Assembly (NCBI RefSeq): GCF_030382115.1
Contig: NZ_JAUDRJ010000003.1
Coordinates: forward strand, 5,178,603-5,242,602
DNA length: 64,000 nucleotides
Reading direction: 5' to 3'
Origin: Nostoc sp. GT001
GTDB taxonomy: Bacteria > Cyanobacteriota > Cyanobacteriia > Cyanobacteriales > Nostocaceae
Position numbers and translations under genes: made by a program. The notes beneath the pieces were generated by a model. It saw only the letters and a program-made list of their open reading frames with translations. It ran no database searches and had not been told where the DNA came from. Numbering within the stretch: position 1 is the first letter of the stretch; the number at the start of each line of letters is the position of its first letter. Of this stretch, positions 34,351-42,921 are shown piece by piece.

Positions 34351-35063
34351 TAATTTCTGTGAGCTTTATAACACATAAAATGCGATTACCAGGCATTGTT
34401 ACAACCAGTTGATATCACATTTAGCATTTCTCTCATTTAATTTGTGATTTTGCTATAGCAATCCTAAATCAAACGCGCAGATATGTTCTCTTTTTCTTAG
34501 CATACTTCTTACAAGATACTGTGCGTAACCCTACGAGGAAGCAAGCTATATGTAGTATCTTGTAGAGAGACAGTTCGTCATCACCTAGATTTATCATCAC
34601 TCAGATAGGATTGCTATATAAAGCATTTTGACTAGTCAAGACTGTTTTGAAAAATTGGGTTTTGTTGGGAACAATAAAAAAGAATACATTCATCATTATC
34701 TAAAATTACAAATACATAAAGTTGGTTTTTATACAACTAATCAGATAATGACTGCTTAATACAGATGTGACTCTAAAACTCTTTTATACCCCCTGATTTT
34801 AAGCAAGATAGATCCATCAGCCAGATTTTAATTCATGCTGAATTCTTCTTGATAAAAAATCAATATTTATTTTGGATAAAATTCTTGATTATTGTGAATT
34901 TCTTATAAAGATGTAAATGCCTTACAGAGAATCATATAGTTTCCGTAAAGCTAAATCAGGTTTTTGAGCAATGCACTTACATAGCTAAGATGAATTTATC
35001 AGTGATTTTAAAAATAAACAAAGTCAAAGAAGCTTCCTGATATATAGATAGTTTAAATTTCAC
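34351..35063. other. long A/T-rich gap before the histidine kinase gene
   Basis: Over 700 bases without a convincing ORF on either strand. Contents recognised are a MITE-like element (34454-34618) and, at the far end, the hairpin at 35064-35107. Promoters for the dynamin gene and the kinase gene must lie here. Confidence 0.5.
34454..34618. mobile_element. 165-bp MITE-like element
   Basis: Perfect 13-base terminal inverted repeats TATAGCAATCCTA (34454-34466) and TAGGATTGCTATA (34606-34618). An inner inverted repeat (TACAAGATACT and AGTATCTTGTA) lets the whole element fold. It has no coding capacity and TA at both ends. It fits a non-autonomous TA-target (IS630-type) element. Confidence 0.65.
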
Positions 35064-35107
35064 AAAAAATGCTGAAGTTAATCTTAATGATAACTTCAGC
35101 ATTTTTT
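35064..35107. terminator. perfect 17-base stem terminator, orphan
   Basis: Arms 35064-35080 (AAAAAATGCTGAAGTTA) and 35091-35107 are perfect complements with a 10-base loop and A/T tails on both sides. It lies 160 bases upstream of the kinase start and no gene ends before it on the plus strand. It may be an attenuator in the kinase leader or mark the end of an unrecognised small RNA. Confidence 0.7.
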
Positions 35108-35266
35108 CAATTTATTTACAGTAAAAGAGGAATTGCTGGGCATATAAAAATAAATAAAGTATTAAGATAATTAGCAGGTTGGCATAAACAAGATTATATC
35201 CATGTATTAAGAAATCGTATTTTCAGCATATTACCTTAATAATTTAGGCAGAGCAGGCAGGCAAAA

Positions 35267-38200
35267 GTGTTTTCTAAAAAGGTGCAGAGCTACGTTAAAC
35301 AAATCATAGTTGAAGAGGAAGAAATACAACAGGATGAAAAAGTATTCTGCCAGCAGGCGGATATTGCTCCTCTGATGATTTGGATGTCTGGATGCAATGC
35401 ACTTTATTGTTACTTCAATTCTAATTGGCTGAAATTTACTGGAACACATCTCACAAAAGCCGCGTCTGCATCTGCGCTAGAAGAGGAAATAGGCAATATT
35501 TGGACTGGCAGCGTCCATCCAGAAGATAGACAGCGATGCGAAGATATATACCTGAGAGCATTTGCGACGTATGATTCCTTCCAGAGGCAATATCGTCTGC
35601 GTGGTGCTGATGGCGAATATCGCTGGATTTTAGATACAGCCGCGCCACGATTTGCGGCAGATGGTAGCTTTGTTGGTTACATCGGTTATTGTATCGATTT
35701 AACAGGAGTGCCGATAGGGATCAGCCAACCTTCCTTAACAGAAAGCTACTCGCTGTCTACAAATTCTTCTCGTCGCCTACGTAAAATTACAGATAGAGAA
35801 CGGGCGACAGAATTAGCAAAAGCATTAGAGCAACTGCAAACTGAAATTCGCAAACGCCAAGCAGTTGAAGCGCAGTTACGCCAAAAAACATCAGAATTTG
35901 CTGCGATTTTGCAAGTACTTCCTGATTCATACTTTCGTCTCGATGCTGATGGAAGTATTTTGGATTACAAGCCAGGATTGATAGAGAGTCTGTATATTCT
36001 ACCAGGAGATTGTCAGGGCAAGAGTTTGCGAGAATGCTTACCAACTGCTGTAGGCGATCGCTTCGATCAAGCAATAAATCAAGTATTTGAAACTCAATAT
36101 GAAGTTAGTTTTGAATATACCTTACCGTTACCGGAAGAAAATAATAATTTTGAAGCTAGATTATTACCATTACCAGACCAGCAAATCATAGTTTTGCTCC
36201 GCGACACCAGCGACAACATTCAAGCAGCCTTAATAGAAAGTGATGCCAAGTTCCGCAGCATTGTAGAAAATGCCAACAACGTTATTTTTGCGCTGACACT
36301 TGAAGGAATATTTTCCTATGTTTCTCCTAACTGGACTGAGATTTTTGGGCATGAGGTTGCAGAGGTTGAAGGCAAATCTTTTATTCCCTTTATACATCCT
36401 GACGATGTGCATATCTGTGCCGACTATTTCCAAAGAATTTTGACAACAGGCAAGAAACAAAAGGCGATTGAATATCGAGTAAAACACAAGAATGGTAGTT
36501 GGCGATGGCATACAAGCAACTCATCTGTTATTAGAGACGCCAATGGTAATGTTGTAAACTTCGTTGGTATTTGCTATGACACCACTGACCGTAAAGAAGC
36601 AGAAGTAGCTCTAGCAGAACGAGCGCGTTTAGCAAATTTTCGTGCTGATGTAGACGCGGCGTTGACGCAGAGTGACAGCTTACAGAATATGATGCGCCGC
36701 TGCACTGACGCCTTAGTTGAACATCTTGATGCAGCCTTTGCTCGCATCTGGACGCTAAACAAACAAGACAATATATTAGAGTTGCAAGTCAGTTCTGGGA
36801 TGTACACCCATATCAATGGGCCACATAAATGTGTGCCAGTCGGTCAATTCAAAATTGGTTTGATTGCCGAAGAGGGCAAACCCCACTTAACTAACTCTGT
36901 GCAGACAGATCCCCGCGTTGGTAACAAAGAGTGGGCACAGCGAGAGGGTATGATCGCCTTTGCTGGCTATCCCTTGATTGTTGAAGATGAAATTGTAGGG
37001 GTGATAGCCATGTTTGCCCGCCAAACAATCACAGAATCAACTTTCACAGCACTGGAATTTGCCGCCCAAGAGATTGCCATTGGCATCAAGCGCAAACAAG
37101 CAGAAATTGCACTCAGAGAAAGCGCCCAACGAGAAGCACTCCTCAATCGTCTTTCTAATCAGATTCGAGCTTCTTTGGATCTCAATCACATTGTAGAAAC
37201 CGCAGTGCAGGAGATTCACAACTTATTCCAGATCGATCGCTGCGCCTTCCTTTGGTATCGTCAAGACGCTGATGTACCATACTGGGAAAGAGTCTATGAG
37301 GCAAAAAGTTCTTTTTTACCCTGTATACTTAACCAACAAGAAGCGACTCATGCCGAAATCAAACTAATCGCAGCTAAAACCTTGAACGGAGAAATCATCC
37401 GCATTGATGATACTGAGACTGTGGACGATTCTATAGCACAGCAATTTTTGCAGGATTTTGGTTTCACTGCCTTTATGTCGCTACCCGTACATACCCAATC
37501 TGGCGAAATTGGTGCATTTAGCTGTGGTTATTGTAGTGGCTTTCGCCCTTGGTTGAACAACGAAGTAGAATTACTACAAGCAGTTACAGTTCAACTAGCG
37601 ATCGCCATTGACCAAGCTAAACTTTATACCCAAAGTCGCATCACTGCCCAAACTGCCCAAGACAAAGCCCAGCAACTAGAAGCAGCGCTGCTAGAACTTC
37701 AACAAACTCAAGCGCAACTGATTCAAACTGAAAAAATGTCCAGTTTAGGACAATTGGTTGCAGGCATTGCCCACGAAATCAATAATCCCGTCAATTTCAT
37801 CTACGGCAATATTAGCCACGCCAATGAATATACTAAGGATTTGCTGCACTTAATAGAACTTTATCAACAGAGTTACTGCCCACCAACACCAGAGATTGAT
37901 CGACAAATCAATACCATTGATTTAGACTTTCTCCGGCAAGATTTGCCCAAAATCTTGGAGTCTATGAAGATGGGAGCCGAACGCATTCGGCAGATTGTCC
38001 TATCTTTACGCAATTTTTCTCGTCTTGATGAAGACGGTACAAAAGCAGTAGATATTCATCAAGGTATGGATAGCACCTTGCTGTTGTTGCAAAATCGCCT
38101 AAAAGCCAAACCAGGACATCCCGAAATCCAAGTTATCCGAGACTATGGCAACCTACCACCAGTAGTGTGTCACGCTGGACAAATGAATCAAGTGTTTATG

Positions 38201-38587
38201 AATCTGTTGACAAATGCGATCGATGTTTTAGAAGAGTCATACCCTGCGGGAAGGCGAAACGCCCATGTCATTAGTCATCTGTCATTAGTAAATAACACTA
38301 CACAAATGACTTTTCCACAAATTCGCATTCGCACCCTCATCCAAGAAGACCATGTAATCATTAGCGTTGCCGACAATGGCCCAGGCATGACAGAGGAAGT
38401 ACGCAAACGTTTATTTGACCCCTTCTTCACTACAAAACCTGTGGGTAAAGGCACGGGTATGGGATTATCAATTAGCTATCAAATTGTTGTCCAAAAACAC
38501 GGTGGGCAAATCCAGTGTATTTCATCGCCAGGAGAAGGTGCTGAGTTTGTTGTGATGATTCCACTAAAGCAGGAACCCTCAACGTAG
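35267..38587 (+). CDS. multi-PAS/GAF sensor histidine kinase
   Basis: This is a soluble hybrid sensor kinase of 1106 residues without a receiver domain. Domain order: PAS/PAC (about 30-145), coiled coil, PAS (about 205-310), PAS/PAC (about 325-450), two GAF domains (about 455-625 and 635-800), a HisKA helix with phosphoacceptor H836 (GIAHEINNPVNF) and an ATPase domain (N box NLLTNAIDVLEE, G boxes DNGPGM and GTGMGLS). The ATPase domain carries a repeat-like insertion after the N box (about 38239-38322). The start is GTG. It probably phosphorylates a separate response regulator; signal unknown. Confidence 0.92.
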   Translation: MFSKKVQSYVKQIIVEEEEIQQDEKVFCQQADIAPLMIWMSGCNALYCYFNSNWLKFTGTHLTKAASASALEEEIGNIWTGSVHPEDRQRCEDIYLRAFATYDSFQRQYRLRGADGEYRWILDTAAPRFAADGSFVGYIGYCIDLTGVPIGISQPSLTESYSLSTNSSRRLRKITDRERATELAKALEQLQTEIRKRQAVEAQLRQKTSEFAAILQVLPDSYFRLDADGSILDYKPGLIESLYILPGDCQGKSLRECLPTAVGDRFDQAINQVFETQYEVSFEYTLPLPEENNNFEARLLPLPDQQIIVLLRDTSDNIQAALIESDAKFRSIVENANNVIFALTLEGIFSYVSPNWTEIFGHEVAEVEGKSFIPFIHPDDVHICADYFQRILTTGKKQKAIEYRVKHKNGSWRWHTSNSSVIRDANGNVVNFVGICYDTTDRKEAEVALAERARLANFRADVDAALTQSDSLQNMMRRCTDALVEHLDAAFARIWTLNKQDNILELQVSSGMYTHINGPHKCVPVGQFKIGLIAEEGKPHLTNSVQTDPRVGNKEWAQREGMIAFAGYPLIVEDEIVGVIAMFARQTITESTFTALEFAAQEIAIGIKRKQAEIALRESAQREALLNRLSNQIRASLDLNHIVETAVQEIHNLFQIDRCAFLWYRQDADVPYWERVYEAKSSFLPCILNQQEATHAEIKLIAAKTLNGEIIRIDDTETVDDSIAQQFLQDFGFTAFMSLPVHTQSGEIGAFSCGYCSGFRPWLNNEVELLQAVTVQLAIAIDQAKLYTQSRITAQTAQDKAQQLEAALLELQQTQAQLIQTEKMSSLGQLVAGIAHEINNPVNFIYGNISHANEYTKDLLHLIELYQQSYCPPTPEIDRQINTIDLDFLRQDLPKILESMKMGAERIRQIVLSLRNFSRLDEDGTKAVDIHQGMDSTLLLLQNRLKAKPGHPEIQVIRDYGNLPPVVCHAGQMNQVFMNLLTNAIDVLEESYPAGRRNAHVISHLSLVNNTTQMTFPQIRIRTLIQEDHVIISVADNGPGMTEEVRKRLFDPFFTTKPVGKGTGMGLSISYQIVVQKHGGQIQCISSPGEGAEFVVMIPLKQEPST

Positions 38588-38653
38588 ATACAGCAGTTTG
38601 CTTTTTAAGTGAGGTACAAAACGCAAAGCTCACACATCAGATATAAAAATAGG

Positions 38654-38838
38654 ACTTACGCAAAAACCCTCTTAAACTCTCATTTCTCCGTGACCTCTGT
38701 GTCCTCTGTGGTAGCCTTCGGCAAGCCGCTTCTCTACTGTAGTATGGGCAATTAGATTGGAAAAACCTTGTAATCGTAGTACTATTTTTGCGTAGGTGTA
38801 ATCTAACCAAGGCGATGTCTACGACTGTGTTAGATTAC
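38654..38838. repeat. foldback repeats after the kinase gene
   Basis: ACTTACGCAAAAA (38654-38666) and its near-inverted copy at 38785-38797 bound a segment carrying a TTTCTCCGTGACCTCTGTG-type dispersed repeat. A second hairpin GTAATCTAAC (38798-38807) pairs with GTTAGATTAC (38829-38838). They suggest adjacent miniature foldback elements. The rest of 38588-38884 shows no gene. Confidence 0.45.
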
Positions 38839-38884
38839 GCACTTTACAGAAAATCCCTGAGTACAAATAAAATAGAAGGCTGGG

Positions 38885-39607
38885 ATGATACAACCCCAAA
38901 GTCAAAATAGTATCACCTACACACGCGTTATCCACCTAAGTCATGTAATTGACATAGATATTCCCCAATGGTCTGGAGATCCCACAGTAGAATTTGAAAC
39001 TGTGGTTGAACTAAATAATGATGGCTATTACCTGCGGCGTTTCTCCTTGGGGGAACATAGTGCTACCCATATCAATGCTCCTAACAGTTTTCATAGTTCT
39101 GCTTTGGGAATTGACCAATACCCAGCCCAGTCTTTGGTTGTACCAGCGGTGGTCATAAATATTTGCCAAGCTACAGCAGTTAATTCTGATTATGCCCTGA
39201 CTATTGCTGATGTTTTGGCTTGGGAAGCAGAATACGGTGAAATTTCTCCTGGCTGCGTAGTTTTACTGAATACTGGTTGGCAAAAAAAGTGGTTTGACAA
39301 GAGTGCATTCCTCAATCATGATGCTCAAGGGATTCCCCACTTTCCCGGATTTGGCAGCGATGCAACTCAATTTTTACTTGATAAACGGCACATTGCTGGA
39401 GTAGGAATTGATACGCATGGTGTAGACCCAGGACAGGATAACAGTTTTACGATTAACCGCCTAGTTTTAGAACAACCGCGCATTGTGTTAGAGAATCTGA
39501 CAAATTTGGATCAACTGCCACCTAAAGGTACTACTCTAGCGATCGCACCTCTAAGATTACGTGGTGGTTCTGGTTCTCCTGTGGGAGTATTGGCCTTCGT
39601 GCCTTAA
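38885..39607 (+). CDS. cyclase-family protein (kynurenine formamidase-like)
   Basis: This is a 240-residue protein of the cyclase/kynurenine formamidase-like group. The metal-binding motif normally HxGTHxDxPxHF appears as SLGEHSATHINAPNSFH, which retains the first His and TH but with Asn in place of the Asp. Later family segments are present (GIDTHGVDPG, CVVLLNTGWQKKW). Activity could therefore be altered. It is 110 bases upstream of the aldehyde dehydrogenase and both probably form one transcript for degradation or modification of an aldehyde/amide; substrate unknown. Confidence 0.75.
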   Translation: MIQPQSQNSITYTRVIHLSHVIDIDIPQWSGDPTVEFETVVELNNDGYYLRRFSLGEHSATHINAPNSFHSSALGIDQYPAQSLVVPAVVINICQATAVNSDYALTIADVLAWEAEYGEISPGCVVLLNTGWQKKWFDKSAFLNHDAQGIPHFPGFGSDATQFLLDKRHIAGVGIDTHGVDPGQDNSFTINRLVLEQPRIVLENLTNLDQLPPKGTTLAIAPLRLRGGSGSPVGVLAFVP

Positions 39608-39716
39608 TTTTTATATCGATATTTGCTTATCGCGCCAATTTCATAAACTTGAGGATAACCTAGAAAGCAAGCAAACTTAATACACAAGTTTCAGTGGATC
39701 ATCGGAGATTTTCAAA

Positions 39717-41213
39717 ATGACAACTCCGCTATCTTGCCGTAATTATATAGATGGCCAATGGTTGAGTGCTGGAGAAGAAGCAACCCTAGAAAGTCGCAAC
39801 CCTGCCGACAAAACCGAAGTCGTGGCAACATTTCCCCGTTCGCAAGTGAAGGATGTAGATACAGCAGTAGCCGCCGCCCGTAAAGCCTACCGCAGTTGGC
39901 GCAAAGTCCCAGCCCCAGCGAGGGCAGAATATATCTTTCGCGTTGGGGAAATATTACTCCAGCATAAAGAAGAACTTGCCCAATTAATTAGTCGGGAAAT
40001 GGGTAAACCCTTGACAGAAGCTAGGGGAGATGTCCAAGAAGGTATTGACTGCGCCTTTTACAGTGCTGGCGAAGGACGGCGATTATTTGGGCAAACGACA
40101 CCTTCGGAAATGTCCAATAAATTTGCCATGACTGTGCGGATGCCCATAGGAGTCTGTGCCTTAATTACTCCCTGGAATTTCCCTGTGGCAATTCCTTGCT
40201 GGAAAGCGATGCCAGCCTTGGTGTGTGGTAATACAGTCATCCTCAAACCTGCCGAAGATACTTCCGCCTGTGCAACTAAATTGATTGAAATTTTTCAACA
40301 AGCAGGTTTACCACCAGGAGTAATTAACTTGGTGCATGGTGTGGGAGAAGAGGTGGGGAAAGCTTTAGTTGAGCATCCCAATGTAGATTTGGTATCGTTT
40401 ACCGGTTCTTCAGAAACGGGTGCTTTTGTCGGTGCGACTTGCGGACGCACTCACAAACGTGTTTGTTTGGAAATGGGTGGTAAAAATGCTCAAGTGGTAA
40501 TGGAAGATGCAGATTTAGAACTTGCTCTCGATGGTGCAGTGTGGGGAGCATTTGGAACAACTGGGCAACGGTGTACGGCTACCAGTCGGCTGATTTTGCA
40601 TCGTGATATCAAAGAAAAATTTACGGCTATGCTTTATGAGCGTACCAGTAAATTACGCTTGGGTGCTGGCACTGACTCTGATACAGATATTGGACCGATA
40701 GTCAATGAAAAACAACTCCAACAGGTGAGCAAGTACTTAGATATCGCCCGTGAGGAAGGAGCAAAGGTTTTAATTGGTGGAGAAATTGCTAGTGAAGGCT
40801 CATTAAAAAACGGTTACTTCTTTCAACCAACTATTTTGGATAATGTAACTCCTGATATGCGAGTTGCTCGTGAAGAGATATTTGGGCCTGTGGTGGCATT
40901 AATTGAGGTTAATTCTTTTGAGGATGCGATCGCAATTCTCAACGATAGCAATTATGGTCTTTCTTCTTCAGTTTACACCCGCGATATCAATCGGGCTTTT
41001 ACTGCCATGCGTGACATTGAAGCAGGTATCACCTATATTAACGGCCCGACTATTGGCGCAGAGGTACACTTGCCCTTTGGTGGTGTGAAACAAACCGGTA
41101 ACGGACACCGCGAAGCTGGAACTACTGCAATGGATGTTTTCACAGAATGGAAAAGCGTCTATGTTGACTTCTCTGGAAGTTTGCAACGCGCTCAGATAGA
41201 TAACCGCAGTTAA
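39717..41213 (+). CDS. NAD(P)-dependent aldehyde dehydrogenase
   Basis: This ALDH-superfamily enzyme of 498 residues oxidises a semialdehyde or other aldehyde to the acid. The catalytic C286 sits in GQRCTATSR and the general base E252 in LEMGGKNAQ. The cofactor loop reads ITPWNFPVAIPCWKAMPAL. Sequence resembles alpha-ketoglutaric or aminoadipic semialdehyde dehydrogenases. The stop codon is within a perfect 35-bp tandem duplication. Precise substrate cannot be read from sequence. Confidence 0.9.
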   Translation: MTTPLSCRNYIDGQWLSAGEEATLESRNPADKTEVVATFPRSQVKDVDTAVAAARKAYRSWRKVPAPARAEYIFRVGEILLQHKEELAQLISREMGKPLTEARGDVQEGIDCAFYSAGEGRRLFGQTTPSEMSNKFAMTVRMPIGVCALITPWNFPVAIPCWKAMPALVCGNTVILKPAEDTSACATKLIEIFQQAGLPPGVINLVHGVGEEVGKALVEHPNVDLVSFTGSSETGAFVGATCGRTHKRVCLEMGGKNAQVVMEDADLELALDGAVWGAFGTTGQRCTATSRLILHRDIKEKFTAMLYERTSKLRLGAGTDSDTDIGPIVNEKQLQQVSKYLDIAREEGAKVLIGGEIASEGSLKNGYFFQPTILDNVTPDMRVAREEIFGPVVALIEVNSFEDAIAILNDSNYGLSSSVYTRDINRAFTAMRDIEAGITYINGPTIGAEVHLPFGGVKQTGNGHREAGTTAMDVFTEWKSVYVDFSGSLQRAQIDNRS

Positions 41214-41268
41214 TTATCTGCAAATACACCTCAGATAACCGCAGTTAATTATCTGCAAATACACCTCA
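41199..41268 (+). repeat. perfect 35-bp tandem duplication over the aldehyde dehydrogenase stop
   Basis: Two identical 35-base copies (41199-41233 and 41234-41268) each begin GATAACCGCAGTTAATTATC. The first copy contains the stop codon, so the duplication does not change the protein. It is recent, since no differences have accumulated. Confidence 0.9.
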
Positions 41269-41344
41269 GATAATTAACTACCTCTGGCTGTGCGAAAGTT
41301 TAAGCCAGGGGTATTTTATAAGACTCCTTGCAAAAGTCGGGGTA

Positions 41345-41461
41345 ATATCATGTCCGCTTGATTGCTTATTAAACCCGAAGAACCCCACCCCCAACCTCCC
41401 CGCCTGCGGGGAGGTTGGGGGTGGAGTTATTTTATTATGGGTAATTTGGCGGACATGATAT
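41345..41461. repeat. 117-bp foldback element
   Basis: Terminal inverted repeats ATATCATGTCCGC (41345-41357) and GCGGACATGATAT (41449-41461) are perfect. A central palindrome around CCCCGCCTGCGGGG (about 41384-41425) has 20-base arms. It lies between convergent genes and likely stops transcription from both sides. Confidence 0.7.
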
Positions 41462-41530
41462 AAAGGGTAAAGAAACTCAAAATCCTTTCCCTTTACCCTG
41501 AGAGTGCAAAAATATATTTTTGCAAGAGGT

Positions 41531-42235
41531 CTATAGTAAATTTGGGTCAATTCCTCGTTGTTGTAATTTGGCTAAAAGTTCTTGAAGCTGCTGCTGAGTT
41601 TGTTCTAGCTGTTGTTGCTGTTGTGCGTTTATTTCTTCTGGAGTTTGGTATCTGTTACCATCTTGGTCATACCAAAATAGCCATTCTCGTGTTCTTCCTT
41701 GATAAGTAGCCTGTTCTCGTCCAATCCCTAAACCAATTTCTGGCATCCAAATTTGATCGCCGAGTTGTAAAATATACTTACCTTCAACTAAGCGATAAAC
41801 TTCTAAACGTTGACGCTTACGACGTAGCCGCGTTGGTGCATAAATGGCATAGTATAAGATGCCTAATTGAGCATAGTCTATTTTCTTTTGTTCATATTCG
41901 CCATTATAGGTTTGAGAAACCACTTCTAAAGCTAAAATGGGCGCAATTCCTTCTTCTTCCCAGAAAACGTAACTAGAACGTCCGTTTTCTCCAACAAAAC
42001 GTTCAACACCTAAACTCAAAAACCCATCGGGGACTATAGCAGGTTGTAATGGTGTATAGTAAATTCCCATATTGATACCGAAAAACCAGTCATCACGGGT
42101 TTGCCAAATCGAGGCTAAGATGGCTAACAATAAATTAGGAATTAATATTTGTAGTTCGTTATCCACAGGGGTATCATCAGAATCTCGTAATTCCGCCGAT
42201 GAAGGTAGGCAGTCTAAGGGATTGTAATTATACAT
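41531..42235 (-). CDS. Uma2-family endonuclease-like protein
   Basis: This is a protein of 234 residues in the Uma2 (DUF820) family, restriction-endonuclease-fold proteins abundant in cyanobacteria and of unknown biological role. The core shows PDGFLSLGVER, APILALEVVSQTYNGEYEQKK with the catalytic-type Glu and Lys, and WMPEIGLGIGRE. The C-terminus is a Gln-rich coiled coil. It is a paralogue of the genes at 48941 and 54013 (N-termini share PSSAEL and DDTPVDNE with the former). Confidence 0.85.
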   Translation of the reverse strand: MYNYNPLDCLPSSAELRDSDDTPVDNELQILIPNLLLAILASIWQTRDDWFFGINMGIYYTPLQPAIVPDGFLSLGVERFVGENGRSSYVFWEEEGIAPILALEVVSQTYNGEYEQKKIDYAQLGILYYAIYAPTRLRRKRQRLEVYRLVEGKYILQLGDQIWMPEIGLGIGREQATYQGRTREWLFWYDQDGNRYQTPEEINAQQQQQLEQTQQQLQELLAKLQQRGIDPNLL

Positions 42236-42271
42236 AATACTTGGTGATTGACAGTTATCAGTTAACAGTCA

Positions 42272-42440
42272 TCAGTTAACGGTTAACCATTTTGATGAAA
42301 GCAATGCTTTTCGATATAGTTTAACCGCCTGTGTTTGATTAGTTTCACAACTCATTTGTTCCCATTGATTTAAGGGTAACTCAGGTTGCACATAATTCAC
42401 CTTCTCAAACCTCGGCGTGGTTGTGGTGATGACTGCCGAG
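42272..42440 (-). pseudogene. possible decayed coding fragment
   Basis: A minus-strand frame without a start reads TTTTPRFEKVNYVQPELPL and QAVKLYRKALLSSK before a stop at 42272. It looks like protein-coding sequence, not a shadow, and sits next to the GUN4 remnant. Family not recognised. Confidence 0.25.
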
Positions 42441-42463
42441 AAAATAAGGAAACCTACTCTACT

Positions 42464-42827
42464 ATGCTCAAAATATGTGAGCGTGAAGAAGAAGGCTGGT
42501 TAGATAGATGATGGCGAAATTAAAAGATTTCCTCGTCATGACTTTTATATTATTAATAAGCTTTGGGTTCAATATAGCGAAGGCAAATTTGGTTTTAGCG
42601 TCCAACAACGTATTTGGCAAGCGAAGAAAGATTGTAAGCGCTTTGCTTATAAAGTTGGATGGGTAGCAAGTCTTGCCAATAATGAATGGGTTAAATATGA
42701 AGAATATACTTTCAGCTTAGACGCACCTAAAGGACACTTTCCATCTATATCTCGGTTAGTAGGATTAGATTCTACAAACCTTAGTGGGGTTCAGCATCGA
42801 GTAAAGGTTTTTTTGTCACGATACTAG
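42464..42827 (+). pseudogene. GUN4-domain gene remnant with a 4-bp frameshift
   Basis: The ATG at 42464 begins CEREEEGWLD and then hits a stop, because GATA is duplicated near 42503 (TTAGATAGATGATGG in place of TTAGATGATGG). In the shifted frame the sequence continues as a good GUN4 domain to 42827: FPRHDFYIINKLWVQYSEGK, FGFSVQQRIWQ, VGWVASLANNEWVKYEEYTF and DAPKGHFPSI. GUN4 domains bind porphyrins; here only the domain's C-terminal part remains. It is not functional as one protein unless the shift is corrected. Confidence 0.75.
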
Positions 42828-42876
42828 TCAGATAGGGCAATATTGTTATGACTGTGAACTTTGTTACCCAATCTCA

Positions 42877-42902
42877 AAATCCCCCAATTTCTTGGGGGAT
42901 TT
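42877..42902. terminator. terminator of the porin gene
   Basis: AAATCCCCCAA and TTGGGGGATTT form an 11-base perfect stem with a 4-base loop, 20 bases after the porin stop on the minus strand. Confidence 0.75.
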
Positions 42903-42921
42903 AGACCATACTCCCAATCTT

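Noticed and set aside
41278..41550. 90-codon minus-strand ORF
   Set aside because: Runs through the foldback element at 41345-41461 and encodes its palindrome.
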